Below, one piece after another: positions 18,146 through 26,277 of a DNA stretch of 38,641 nucleotides. This DNA is from Ferroacidibacillus organovorans (GTDB lineage: Bacteria; Bacillota; Bacilli; Alicyclobacillales; SLC66): positions 1 through 38,641 of the forward strand of contig NZ_LSUQ01000023.1 in the NCBI RefSeq assembly GCF_001642725.1, in the 5' to 3' direction. The position numbers and the translations under genes were made by a program. Position 1 is the stretch's first letter; each line of letters starts with the position of its first letter. The notes beneath the pieces were generated by a model. It was given only the letters and a program-made list of their open reading frames with translations. It was not told the origin of the DNA and did not search any database.

Positions 18146-18829
18146 TCAGAGATACAGATCAGATCGCCACATTTTGTGGAGCGGTTCAATGGTCATCTGC
18201 GTATCTGGATGGAACTGATTGATAATTTGTCTCAGCCTCGCCTCGTCAACCGTGTGACCGAACTGGCTGCGGTGGGCGCTTGTAGCCAAACACTTTCGCT
18301 CAAACACACTCGTGATATCCACATAATAATTAGGTTCATCACAGTTGAAGAGATAGAGTTCCTGACTGCGGTGGCATACCACATCACCCGTGATCTGCTG
18401 CCTATAATACCAACAGTTCGCGCCTAAGTGTGCCGCCTCAATCATGGCAAACCCGATCGTACGGTGATCCGAGTGAATCTCATAACGCTTCCAAGGGTCA
18501 AACGTGAGAACAAGATCAGGCCGTATTCTTCGAACAAGGTGAAACAAGGTCTCCTTCAAATCGTTTGCGTATTGCAGTTCTCCGTCTTGATACCCCAATT
18601 GAATCACTTCACGAATGCCCAAGCGTTTCGCCGCAACCTCCATCTCTTGGCGTCTCATCTCGGCAATCGCGGGTGGAGATAGCGCAGGATCGTGGCTCCC
18701 TTTTTCCCCTTGCGTCCCAACGACCAGATACACGTCATTCCCCAGATCTGTCAATTTTAGAATCGTCCCCGAACAAAACACTTCATCATCGGGATGCGCC
18801 ACACATACCAGTACCTTTTTACCATTCAA
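18146..18829 (-). CDS. PIG-L/LmbE-family deacetylase (BshB-like)
   Basis: A 227-residue zinc deacetylase. The AHPDDE motif (about 11-16) and the HSDH motif (IHSDHRTIG) supply the metal ligands. In Bacillota such enzymes include BshB, which deacetylates GlcNAc-malate in bacillithiol synthesis, and other sugar deacetylases; the sequence alone does not separate them. The next upstream gene is a CoA-disulfide reductase, so a thiol-related role is attractive. The start is TTG 18829 with AGGTGA six bases upstream; an ATG overlapping it is out of frame. Confidence 0.85.
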   Translation of the reverse strand: MNGKKVLVCVAHPDDEVFCSGTILKLTDLGNDVYLVVGTQGEKGSHDPALSPPAIAEMRRQEMEVAAKRLGIREVIQLGYQDGELQYANDLKETLFHLVRRIRPDLVLTFDPWKRYEIHSDHRTIGFAMIEAAHLGANCWYYRQQITGDVVCHRSQELYLFNCDEPNYYVDITSVFERKCLATSAHRSQFGHTVDEARLRQIINQFHPDTQMTIEPLHKMWRSDLYL

Positions 18830-18852
18830 CGCGAGTCACCTAGCCTTCCCGT

Positions 18853-20517
18853 TCACGCCGTTTTCTTGCGCATTTCTTGTACGATCCAGCCGCCCGTCAA
18901 ATTGTACACCTCACGCACCCCAAGGCCGCGCAAGATCTGATACGCAAAATAACTTCTCTGTCCGCTTCGGCAATACACAACATGCGGTCGACTCCGATCG
19001 ATTTCAGTGATGCGCGCACGCAATTCATCCAATGGAATGTGAATCGCTCCCGGCAGGATTCCCTCGGCCACTTCTGACGGCTCTCGTACATCTATGAGAA
19101 TCGCTCCCAAATCCGCAACTTCTTGCAGGGTTTGAACCGTGCGCACTTCACCATCCATTACGTGTTCGGCTGTCATCGCCGCCATGATCACAGGATCTTT
19201 CGCAGAAGAAAATGGTGGCGCATACGCAAGATCCAGCATCGCCATCTCTTCGACGGTTAACTTCCCGGAAATGCTCGTCGCGATGACATCGATCCGTTTA
19301 TCAACGCCTTCTTCACCAGCGATTTGTGCACCAATGACGAGGTGACTCGACGAATCAAGAAGCAGTTTTATGGTCATATTTTTGGCTCCTGGATAGTACC
19401 CCGCGTGATGACCTGACGTACTATAGGACACTTGATACTTCAGATTTTCTGCGCTAGCCATTTTTTCAGAAAGTCCGGTCATCGCCAGAGTCACGTTTCC
19501 AAACTTGACAATCGCCGTGCCTAAAGCACCGCCAAACGTTTCATGCGCGCCGCAAATGTTCTGGCCGATGACGCGCGCTTGTTTGTTGGCGAGGCCGGCC
19601 AAAGGAATAAAGTGCGCCAGTTGATCGACGAGATGCGTCATCTCCGCCACGTCACCTGCCGCAAAGATGTTCGGATCGCTCGTCTGCAATTCCTGATTGA
19701 CGCGAACAGCGCCTGACACTCCTAATTCAAGGCCAGCATTCTTGGCCAGTGTAAAATCCGGCCGTACACCAATCCCAAGCAGAAACATGTCACCTTGAAC
19801 TGCGCGACCACTCTCAAGCAACACTTCTGTCGCCCGCTTTGCGCCTTGAAACGACACAATCCCGTCGCTGAGAATGGTCTCGACGCCGCGCTTCTTTAGT
19901 TCATCTAAAAGAGACGCGGTCATTTCGCGGTCAAAAGGAGGTAAGACTTGATCGGCTTTTTCAATCAAGACCACTTCGATCCCCAGGTGCGTCAAATTTT
20001 CCACAATCTCAAGCCCAATAAAGCCTGCCCCGACAATCACCGCACGGCGCACGTTTTGTGCTGCGATCCAGTCTTTCATTGCATCCGCATCAGGCACTGT
20101 GCGCAACTCAAAAATTCCTGGCAACGTTATCCCAGGCAAATTTGGAACGATCGGTTTCGCACCAACCGCCAGTACCAGTTTGTCATAAGACTCTTCAAAA
20201 CGTGTGCCATCGATTAAATTGACAACGCGAACGCATTTTCGCTCTCGATCAATCTCTGTCACCTCGTGATGCGTGTGCACATTCACGTCAAAGCGCCGTT
20301 TCAGCGACCCCGGCGTGTGCAAAAGAAGTGCATCTCGCTCAGTGATCACGCCTCCCACGTAATATGGCAGTCCACAATTCGCAAATGAAACATGCGTCCC
20401 CCTCTCAAACAGCACAATTTCAGCAGATTCGTCCATTCTTCTCACCTTGGCAGCGACGCCCGCCCCTACGGCAACTCCACCCACGATGACAACCTTATTG
20501 CGTGATGATCCGCTCAT
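18853..20517 (-). CDS. CoA-disulfide reductase with C-terminal rhodanese domain
   Basis: A 554-residue flavoprotein of the CoADR-RHD type. Seen: FAD-binding VVIVGGVAVGAGVAAKVRR, the redox Cys C48 in FANCGLPYY, NAD(P)-binding VIVGAGFIGLEIVENL, the second FAD motif AAGDVAEMTH, a dimerisation domain, and a rhodanese domain from about residue 455 with active Cys in YCRSGQRS. It may reduce CoA disulfide, CoA persulfide or polysulfide. ATG 20517 has GGAGG nine bases upstream; an in-frame ATG at 20541 is less likely. It follows a membrane protein gene by 136 bases and precedes the deacetylase. Sulfur or persulfide metabolism fits an acidophile sulfur oxidiser, but this is inference. Confidence 0.92.
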   Translation of the reverse strand: MSGSSRNKVVIVGGVAVGAGVAAKVRRMDESAEIVLFERGTHVSFANCGLPYYVGGVITERDALLLHTPGSLKRRFDVNVHTHHEVTEIDRERKCVRVVNLIDGTRFEESYDKLVLAVGAKPIVPNLPGITLPGIFELRTVPDADAMKDWIAAQNVRRAVIVGAGFIGLEIVENLTHLGIEVVLIEKADQVLPPFDREMTASLLDELKKRGVETILSDGIVSFQGAKRATEVLLESGRAVQGDMFLLGIGVRPDFTLAKNAGLELGVSGAVRVNQELQTSDPNIFAAGDVAEMTHLVDQLAHFIPLAGLANKQARVIGQNICGAHETFGGALGTAIVKFGNVTLAMTGLSEKMASAENLKYQVSYSTSGHHAGYYPGAKNMTIKLLLDSSSHLVIGAQIAGEEGVDKRIDVIATSISGKLTVEEMAMLDLAYAPPFSSAKDPVIMAAMTAEHVMDGEVRTVQTLQEVADLGAILIDVREPSEVAEGILPGAIHIPLDELRARITEIDRSRPHVVYCRSGQRSYFAYQILRGLGVREVYNLTGGWIVQEMRKKTA

Positions 20518-20653
20518 CTCTGATCGCCTCCATATACCCATAACGGTATATTCGTTTGAATTGATTTAATGATAAATCACATTCAGGGGCGACGTCAGAC
20601 CCGAATAGATCAGTTTTGAAATGTTCTCGACTAGTCCGTATGAGTGTTGCAAT

Positions 20654-21943
20654 TCAGTCTTCATGCGTGATGCGCTTAATTCTCCACTGCATGGCAAAGA
20701 GGAAGAATCCAAGAGTGGCGCTGACGCCTCCGATGGCGAGCACGTCATTAAATAGGCCGATTCGTCCTGATCCCATCCCGATCATGCCGAGGATCAGCAG
20801 CGCGGCACCCATCGTCGACAGGATCACTTGCGGCGTGGCGAGACGCGCAAACGCTGGCGCTCGATGTAAAAGGTGTGGAAAAAAAACATAGCCGACGCCG
20901 TAGACGAGTGTCGTGATCCACCCTAGAAACAGCAAGTGAATGGCTGGCAAAGAGAGTGGATCAAGTCCGAATGTTTGGCTGATGCCAAGAACAAAAGCAA
21001 ATGTCCACGCAATCCCCCACGCCAGTTTCACCGCCTGCTGCGCCTGTCGCATCGCAGAAGACATTCGTATTAGATACATCGCAGCGAGTACTGCAAACGA
21101 CAGCCCAATCGCGCGCTCGCCCAGACGATGCAGCCACCAGCCAGGTGGGAGGACTCCCGCCAAAAGGATGCCGATGAACCAGATCGATTGCGCGAGTTGC
21201 GCAATCTTTGGTGAAATCGCGATGGTGGGGCGATAGCGAGGAAACAGGTGCAAGGAGACGGATAAAACGGTTCCGGCAATCCATCCATCATAGAGAAGAA
21301 CGCGAATGCGGTCGGAGGATAGCCAGGGATCTCCTCCCTTCACGATGCCTTCCGCTGAGGCCAACAGCGTAGCGACAATCAATACGACTAGAGCAAGGGA
21401 GGTCCCGCGCTTCGCAACGCGATCTGTATCACGAATTTCGTCATTTTTCAGTTCAACATGAAATCCCGCAAAAGATGCAGGCCACTCCATCTCCGAGTTG
21501 ACGTAAAGGTGTTCTGTCGCAGAAATCGTCGGTTGTGATTTTCTTGCTTTTCTTGAGGTGGCCACTGCGCTGATGATCGCAATGAGAAAAAGGATACCTG
21601 CGGAGGTCTGAAAGAACCATCCCCAATGAACCCATAAAGGTCGCCTCAACCAATCTCCGAAGATGATCAACACGACACCTGCTTCTGCCGCAACAAAATG
21701 GAGCCACGGCAATCCTTTCCACGGCACGCGAAGCGACGCGAACAGTTGGAGCACCGCATAGGTCATCCCGTAGATGAGAAATGTGAGCCATCCGAACGGA
21801 TTGAGTTCCGCGTGGTAAGGAGAAAGGGCGTCCCACCAAGTCACCTGACTTGCCATCAAGGCTCCAAGTGTCGTCCCAATAAGAAAGTGTACAAGCGCAG
21901 CGATCAAAAAAGCTCGTGAAACTGGCTCGATTCGTATACGCAT
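20654..21943 (-). CDS. Polytopic membrane protein, distantly oxidase-I/NnrS-like
   Basis: A 429-residue protein with about 12 helices. Two similar blocks, PYHAELNPFGWLTFLIYGMTY and IHLLFLGWITTLVYGVGY then FFPHLLHR, give the H-x-GW-x-G-Y pattern of stand-alone heme-copper oxidase I relatives and NnrS-like proteins. A central loop of about 50 residues interrupts the two halves. The usual CuB ligands are not apparent. ATG 21943 has GGAGG six bases upstream; an in-frame ATG at 21976 lacks one. A Rex/FNR-like box overlaps its probable promoter. It resembles the 16235-17548 protein in layout but is not a close copy. Confidence 0.75.
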   Translation of the reverse strand: MRIRIEPVSRAFLIAALVHFLIGTTLGALMASQVTWWDALSPYHAELNPFGWLTFLIYGMTYAVLQLFASLRVPWKGLPWLHFVAAEAGVVLIIFGDWLRRPLWVHWGWFFQTSAGILFLIAIISAVATSRKARKSQPTISATEHLYVNSEMEWPASFAGFHVELKNDEIRDTDRVAKRGTSLALVVLIVATLLASAEGIVKGGDPWLSSDRIRVLLYDGWIAGTVLSVSLHLFPRYRPTIAISPKIAQLAQSIWFIGILLAGVLPPGWWLHRLGERAIGLSFAVLAAMYLIRMSSAMRQAQQAVKLAWGIAWTFAFVLGISQTFGLDPLSLPAIHLLFLGWITTLVYGVGYVFFPHLLHRAPAFARLATPQVILSTMGAALLILGMIGMGSGRIGLFNDVLAIGGVSATLGFFLFAMQWRIKRITHED

Positions 21944-22029
21944 CTCAATCCTCCAGTGATTTTCATCGAAATTCACGAATCCACAACCAGCTCTACCAAA
22001 AATTTCATCATCAGTATCTCATTTATTTC

Positions 22030-22056
22030 AATATAAAATTGTGTTTATCATCACAA
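22030..22056 (-). promoter_or_regulatory. Candidate Rex/FNR-like operator and promoter of the 21943 gene
   Basis: The minus strand at 22056-22039 reads TTGTGATGATAAACACAA, an inverted repeat close to the Rex consensus (TTGTGAA-N4-TTCACAA) and, with one mismatch, to the FNR/CRP core TGTGA-N6-TCACA. A -10-like TATATT (22035-22030) follows directly. The box centre would lie near -25, which suits a repressor such as Rex better than an activator. No strong -35 element is seen. Confidence 0.45.
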
Positions 22057-22058
22057 CA

Positions 22059-22097
22059 CGTAACAAGCTGCATCGAAGAACGATGCAGCTTGTTACG
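22059..22097 (-). terminator. Strong hairpin downstream of the beta-propeller gene
   Basis: A perfect inverted repeat with 17-base arms (22059-22075 and 22081-22097) and a five-base loop lies about 30 bases past the stop codon at 22129. It is likely a transcription end for the 22129-24557 genes. There is no clear T-run directly after it on either strand, so it could also stabilise the RNA or act as a boundary. Confidence 0.6.
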
Positions 22098-22128
22098 TCC
22101 AAGATGGATCTATGGATACTACACACGC

Positions 22129-23226
22129 TTAATGCAAGGCAATCCAACGATTTGATACGAGATGCGGGAATGTCGCTGCGAGCTTATCGTTCTTTAGGGA
22201 GATCGCGACGGTCTCTTTCATATCTTCAACGGTCGCATACGCGTACTGTCCCGAAGGGTCAATCGCGATACCGCTCAATTTCGCCATCGGAACGGTCGGA
22301 ATATTTTTCTCAAAGGTATTATTTCTTGCATTAAAAACCAGGATATTACCGCTAAATGAAGCAGCGTACACATGGTTCCCGCGCGGACCTACGGCCAATT
22401 GCATGTATCCACCCGTCGCCTTCATCATGTTCTTCATACTCCCCATATCTTGCATGCTGAATCCTCCACCTTCAGATTGATGGATGACGTTGGCGATGCG
22501 ATGAGTTTTTGTATTGACAACCGTCATATCACCGTTACTCCAATTTGCAAGCCAGAGTGTGTGTTTCTGAGGATCATAGACTGAATCCTCAATCATTCCT
22601 ACCGGAAGAGTGCCCGTCACCTTCCCAGACTTCAAATCGATCAGCGCTGTTTTACTCGCGGAATTTCCTGATAGATAAGCGATATTCCCTGCAACGGACA
22701 GCGTGTTGCCTCCCGTACTGATCTGCCAAATACGTTTAAGCGACGGAAGCGCATAGGCAGTTACAGATTTCCCACCTGTGATGATGAGTGTGTGATCATC
22801 GTTTGATAAGCTTGCGATTCGTGCACCGATAGGACTCGAAAAGTGAGAAATGACGCGGTGCGTTTGAAGATTGATCAAATACGTTTTACCTTGAAGCGTC
22901 GGTACATAAGCGATAGGACCTGCAACCGCAAGTTGAAACGCATTCGCATTTTTGAAAACTGGAACAGTAATCATTTTTGAAGTGTGCGCCTGTTCAAAAA
23001 ACACCATTCCATTCCCATTGCCCGAGGGCGGACTCGCCGCGGCGCCAACGAGAACATCCGAAGTATCGATTGAATTTTTCATCGTAGAATGCGTCATGCT
23101 CGATTTACTCTGATTCATTCCATTTGAGGTTTTCATCGAGTGGGCTGAAGCAATGACAGATCCACCGAGTGAAAAACCAATCATCAAACTTGAGGCAAGT
23201 ATCCCCGCCAACTTTTTCTTCTCCAT
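22129..23226 (-). CDS. Exported Met/His-rich beta-propeller protein (YncE/YVTN-like)
   Basis: A 365-residue protein with an N-terminal signal segment (KKKLAGILASSLMIGFSLGGSV), a Met/Ser/His-rich stretch (MKTSNGMNQSKSSM and following, residues about 31-55) and a beta-propeller of repeated strands such as AYVPTLQGKTYLINL, HTLWLANWSNGDMTVVN and HVYAASFSGNILVFN, like the YncE/YVTN family. A second Met-rich loop (MQDMGSMKNMMKATGGYM) lies near residue 265. Met-rich motifs often bind Cu(I), but this is unproven. ATG 23226 has GAGGAGG seven bases upstream. Expression is probably controlled by the BlaI-type repressor through the palindrome at 23244-23296. Confidence 0.83.
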   Translation of the reverse strand: MEKKKLAGILASSLMIGFSLGGSVIASAHSMKTSNGMNQSKSSMTHSTMKNSIDTSDVLVGAAASPPSGNGNGMVFFEQAHTSKMITVPVFKNANAFQLAVAGPIAYVPTLQGKTYLINLQTHRVISHFSSPIGARIASLSNDDHTLIITGGKSVTAYALPSLKRIWQISTGGNTLSVAGNIAYLSGNSASKTALIDLKSGKVTGTLPVGMIEDSVYDPQKHTLWLANWSNGDMTVVNTKTHRIANVIHQSEGGGFSMQDMGSMKNMMKATGGYMQLAVGPRGNHVYAASFSGNILVFNARNNTFEKNIPTVPMAKLSGIAIDPSGQYAYATVEDMKETVAISLKNDKLAATFPHLVSNRWIALH

Positions 23227-23243
23227 TAAACTTCCTCCTCTAA

Positions 23244-23298
23244 GACGTGCATAGGCACTTATACTACATAATGTAGTATAAGTGCCTATGCACGTCAA
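23244..23298 (-). promoter_or_regulatory. BlaI-type operator in a 53-base perfect palindrome over a promoter
   Basis: Arms of 26 bases (23244-23269 and 23271-23296) are exact reverse complements around one base. The centre reads TACTACATAATGTAGTA, very close to BlaI/MecI operators (TACTACAT/ATGTAGTA half sites). On the minus strand a promoter is superimposed: TTGACG at 23298-23293 and TACATT at 23275-23270, with 17 bases between. A bound repressor would cover the -10. Transcripts starting inside could also fold the remaining arm. Confidence 0.85.
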
Positions 23299-23328
23299 GG
23301 AATGATCCACTTTGCGCCCCAAGCTAGG

Positions 23329-24183
23329 TTAGCGACACCAAATAAGCACGCCCTCGCCTAGTGTGAAAAGAATGGCAACCGCTGTAGAAAGCATCCGATT
23401 ACGCAGTGGTACGTCCCACCAACCAGGCAATTGTCCTGACTCCATAACGTCGAGTCGCGCATGCAACGCACCCGTCAGACCGACCTGCGGTTCCTTTGTC
23501 ACAACGGATTTTGAAACCGCTAAAAGCGCCGTCAGTAGAGGAACCTCGTCCCCTTCACATGCAGAGATTGAAAACTGATCCGCCAAGAGTTCGCGACGAA
23601 TCAGATAACGCTTGTAGAGTAGCGAAACTGCAAGCGGATGAAGTGCTGCAGAGAGTGCTTGAAGAAGGGATTGTTGTAACGTGTCGCGCGCTAAGACATG
23701 GGCTACTTCATGATAGAGAACCGCCCGTAGTGAAGGCTCATCAAGCGTCTCCCACAACCCTTTTGACACGGCGATCTTCGGATGCTTAATCCCCCATGTA
23801 AATGCATAGCGTGCATCATCGTTATCCACTAAACACCATTCGATCTTTCCCTCATAATCGATAGGATTTTCACGACAAAGAGGCATAAGGGATGGATTCA
23901 CTGCAGTGAGGAATTTTTTTCTATACTCGATTTGATAGAGAATATTCGCGATGAGACGATACCAAAATACAAGAATGAGCAGCGCCAGAATGGCGACGAC
24001 TGCATAGAGCCAAAAAGGGATCATGGCAGATCGATTCATCGCGCTCATCCAAACAAGGTGGTGCAAGCTACTATAGAGTGCAAATCCTAGAACCGATTGA
24101 ACCATTATCGCAATACCTGCCGCCGTTAGCGAGTAAGTGTACATGTGAAACCTACGACCACGAGCCAAGATACGTCGTTTCAT
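23329..24183 (-). CDS. BlaR1/MecR1-like M56 membrane metalloprotease
   Basis: A 284-residue membrane protein. The zinc protease motif HEVAH (near residue 160) and the third-ligand motif ELLAD (RRELLADQFS) mark family M56. Hydrophobic helices lie near 17-40, 57-80, about 180-200 and at the C-terminus (260-280). Unlike BlaR1 it has no C-terminal penicillin-binding sensor domain, so the signal is not a beta-lactam bound there. Its ATG overlaps the stop of the BlaI-like gene (ATGA). By analogy it should sense a signal at the membrane and lead to cleavage of the repressor. Confidence 0.88.
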   Translation of the reverse strand: MKRRILARGRRFHMYTYSLTAAGIAIMVQSVLGFALYSSLHHLVWMSAMNRSAMIPFWLYAVVAILALLILVFWYRLIANILYQIEYRKKFLTAVNPSLMPLCRENPIDYEGKIEWCLVDNDDARYAFTWGIKHPKIAVSKGLWETLDEPSLRAVLYHEVAHVLARDTLQQSLLQALSAALHPLAVSLLYKRYLIRRELLADQFSISACEGDEVPLLTALLAVSKSVVTKEPQVGLTGALHARLDVMESGQLPGWWDVPLRNRMLSTAVAILFTLGEGVLIWCR

Positions 24184-24557
24184 TCTTCTTTCCTCATTTT
24201 TCGACGCTCTGCGAGCAAGCGCTCCAGTTGTTGAATCGAATCAGGCAAAAGTTCATCCATCGTATCAAGAAAGTGTGTAAGTCCCAGTTCTCCCGATTGA
24301 GAAAGCAGGTCAGACGCCGCTTTCGACGCGCGCGCCTTGATCACTTCCTCTGTCGGTTGTGCTTCGTATCGATAGTGGCGACGAGTCCCACTGCGAATCA
24401 ATAGCTTTTGCTCAACCAACCGATTCAATACGGTTTGCACAGCGGTCAAAGAGATATCTCGATCTTGACGAACGGCTGAACATACATCCATCGTCGTACA
24501 GGAGCCTTTCTCTCTCACAATCCAAAGCACCTGCTGTCGCAGGGCTCCTTTTTCCAT
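24180..24557 (-). CDS. BlaI/MecI/CopY-type transcriptional repressor
   Basis: A 125-residue winged-helix repressor. The N-terminal part (LRQQVLWIVREKGSCTTMDV, then LTAVQTVLNRLVEQKLLIR and HYRYEAQ) matches the DNA-binding domain of BlaI/MecI, followed by a helical dimerisation region. It probably represses its own operon through the operator at 24577-24589 and the beta-propeller gene through 23244-23296, and is removed when the M56 protease is activated. ATG 24557 has a GAGGCG sequence about nine bases upstream. The C-terminal Cys motif of copper-sensing CopY is absent. Confidence 0.92.
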   Translation of the reverse strand: MEKGALRQQVLWIVREKGSCTTMDVCSAVRQDRDISLTAVQTVLNRLVEQKLLIRSGTRRHYRYEAQPTEEVIKARASKAASDLLSQSGELGLTHFLDTMDELLPDSIQQLERLLAERRKMRKEE

Positions 24558-24571
24558 CGATTCATCGCCTC

Positions 24572-24611
24572 ATTTACTACGAATTGTAGAAATAAAGCCG
24601 CGACGTGTCAA
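24572..24611 (-). promoter_or_regulatory. Promoter and BlaI-type operator of the repressor operon
   Basis: On the minus strand TTGACA (24611-24606) and TACAAT (24588-24583) are 17 bases apart. The -10 lies within CTACAATTCGTAG (24589-24577), which has the same 13-base CTAC-N5-GTAG core as the palindrome in front of the beta-propeller gene. This indicates autoregulation with the same repressor geometry at both promoters. Confidence 0.75.
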
Positions 24612-24617
24612 CATCAC

Positions 24618-25286
24618 TCATAAACTGCGCACCACGCGGACATCTTTTAACTGTGAAACTTTTGTGTGAAGGATCTCTAGCAAATCTCCCCGAATCTCTT
24701 CATCCACCTCGCAAACCGTAATGGCGTAACCGCCTCGACGCCATCGCTCTAGGCTTAATCGAGCGATGTTATAGCCTTCTGAATCTAATACGTGGGACAC
24801 TTTTGCAAGAAATCCCTGTTGATCAGCGTGATATAAAATAAGCGTATTTTTTTCGCCTGAAAAACGAATCGAAAGACCGTCCAACTCTTGAACCTCAACT
24901 TTACCGCCCCCGAGAGAACTCGCGATCAAATCGACGTTGTGACGATCACCATGAAGAAGAACTGCTACTGTATTTGGGTGAAAGAAACCCAAATGTTCCT
25001 TTTTAAATGTGTAAACCAATCCAACTTCAGTCGCACGTTTATCAGCTTCCGATACAGCCGGATGATCCGTCGAATATCCCATGACGCCTGCCAGCAATGC
25101 CAAGTCTGTTCCATGCCCTTGGTAGGTTTCATAAAAGGAGCCCATCAGTCGAAACTCTACCGATCGCGGTTCTTCATTCAGGATTTCTCTCGCCAAATTC
25201 CCGATGCGCACGGCGCCCGCTGTATGGGAGCTGGATGGTCCAACCATCACAGGCCCGATCATCTCAAATGCGCTCTGATACTTCAT
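24618..25286 (-). CDS. sdaAB: L-serine dehydratase, beta subunit
   Basis: A 222-residue subunit of the iron-sulfur L-serine dehydratase that turns serine into pyruvate and ammonia. The N-terminal domain has GPVMVGPSSSHTAGAVRIG and LMGSFYETYQGHGTD, and a C-terminal ACT domain (TLILYHADQQGFLAKV to YAITVCEVD) may bind amino acids. ATG 25286 begins the conserved segment; CGGAGTGA lies about 13 bases upstream. It follows sdaAA by ten bases and is cotranscribed with it under the glycine riboswitch. Confidence 0.95.
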   Translation of the reverse strand: MKYQSAFEMIGPVMVGPSSSHTAGAVRIGNLAREILNEEPRSVEFRLMGSFYETYQGHGTDLALLAGVMGYSTDHPAVSEADKRATEVGLVYTFKKEHLGFFHPNTVAVLLHGDRHNVDLIASSLGGGKVEVQELDGLSIRFSGEKNTLILYHADQQGFLAKVSHVLDSEGYNIARLSLERWRRGGYAITVCEVDEEIRGDLLEILHTKVSQLKDVRVVRSL

Positions 25287-25296
25287 CGTCGTTGGA

Positions 25297-26187
25297 TCAC
25301 TCCGTTTCCACTTTTTTACCAAAGACGCGCTCGCGCAGCGCCTTTCCTGTCGGCGTTGCCGCGAGCCCACCTAATCCCGTTTCTCTTAGAGACTCTGGCA
25401 TCGCATTGCCAATCGCGTACATCGCTTGGATTACCTCATCAGCAGGTATGACACTTTTGACACCGGCAAGCGCCATGTCCGCGGCAGCTAAAGCGGTTAC
25501 AGCGTGGAGGCCATTTCGTATAATGCACGGTATTTCAACCAATCCTCCTACCGGATCACACACCAAGCCCAAAGAATTTTTGAGCGCCAAGCCGACGGCG
25601 TGCCCTACTTGTGTGGGCGTTCCACCGCCGAGTTCGACGATCGCACCTGCAGTCATTGCCGTGGCAGAACCGATTTCCGCTTGACAGCCGCCAGCTGCCC
25701 CTGAGATAGATGCAGAATTGGCAATGACAAGCCCAAGTGCCGCCGCTGTGAACAGTGCTCGCACAAGATCCTCTCGGGAATAGCGTCCAGAATCCAACAG
25801 CGAGATAAATACTCCTGGCAAGATCCCGGCCGACCCCGCGGTTGGTGTCGCCACAATCCGCCCCATTCCGGCGTTCACTTCATTGACCGAGAGCGCAAAC
25901 GACATCGCTTGGAGCGTCTGTGGCGCTAAAAAACTGGTTCCTCTCTTCAAATAAGCTCCGACGCGATGCGCATCCCCTCCAGTTAACCCTGTGCGCGAAT
26001 AGACAGGCGTTTCCACCCCTTTGCGCGCCGCTTCTTCCATGACGAAAAACTGTCGGTTCATGCGCTCCAAAATCTCTTTCTCTGTGTGCAAAGACTGCTC
26101 TATTTCGACCTCAAGCATAAGATTTGCGATCGATGTCTGTTTCTCATCAGCCATTCGAATGAGTTCATGCAAATGTGTGAACGACAC
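25297..26187 (-). CDS. sdaAA: L-serine dehydratase, alpha subunit
   Basis: A 296-residue catalytic subunit carrying the 4Fe-4S cluster. Seen: the TPTAGSAGILPGV block, SGAAGGCQAEIGSA with one cluster Cys, and LVCDPVGGLVEIPCI with two more. The start is GTG 26187, chosen because GGAGTGA is placed seven bases upstream and the resulting N-terminus (SFTHLHELIRMADE) fits the family; the open frame continues upstream through the riboswitch terminator but is not coding. First gene of the sda operon. Confidence 0.95.
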   Translation of the reverse strand: MSFTHLHELIRMADEKQTSIANLMLEVEIEQSLHTEKEILERMNRQFFVMEEAARKGVETPVYSRTGLTGGDAHRVGAYLKRGTSFLAPQTLQAMSFALSVNEVNAGMGRIVATPTAGSAGILPGVFISLLDSGRYSREDLVRALFTAAALGLVIANSASISGAAGGCQAEIGSATAMTAGAIVELGGGTPTQVGHAVGLALKNSLGLVCDPVGGLVEIPCIIRNGLHAVTALAAADMALAGVKSVIPADEVIQAMYAIGNAMPESLRETGLGGLAATPTGKALRERVFGKKVETE

Positions 26188-26225
26188 GCGTTCATCACTC
26201 CAATCCTTTTTTATCCATGCGAAGA

Positions 26226-26277
26226 AAATAAAAAGACAGAGGCAAGCAGGAATAAACCCTAACTTGCCTCTGTCTTT
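26226..26277 (-). terminator. Intrinsic terminator of the glycine riboswitch
   Basis: On the minus strand a 15-base perfect stem (arms 26277-26263 and 26246-26232) is followed by TTTTATTT. Its 5' arm contains CAGAG, which also forms the 3' side of P1 of the second glycine aptamer (pairing with CTCTG). The two folds exclude each other, so glycine binding should prevent termination and switch sdaAA-sdaAB on. Confidence 0.9.

Noticed and set aside
20563-20578. GATTTA-ATGA-TAAATC inverted repeat upstream of the CoA-disulfide reductase gene
   Set aside because: A short AT-rich repeat with no match to a known operator and no clear promoter alignment; likely chance.
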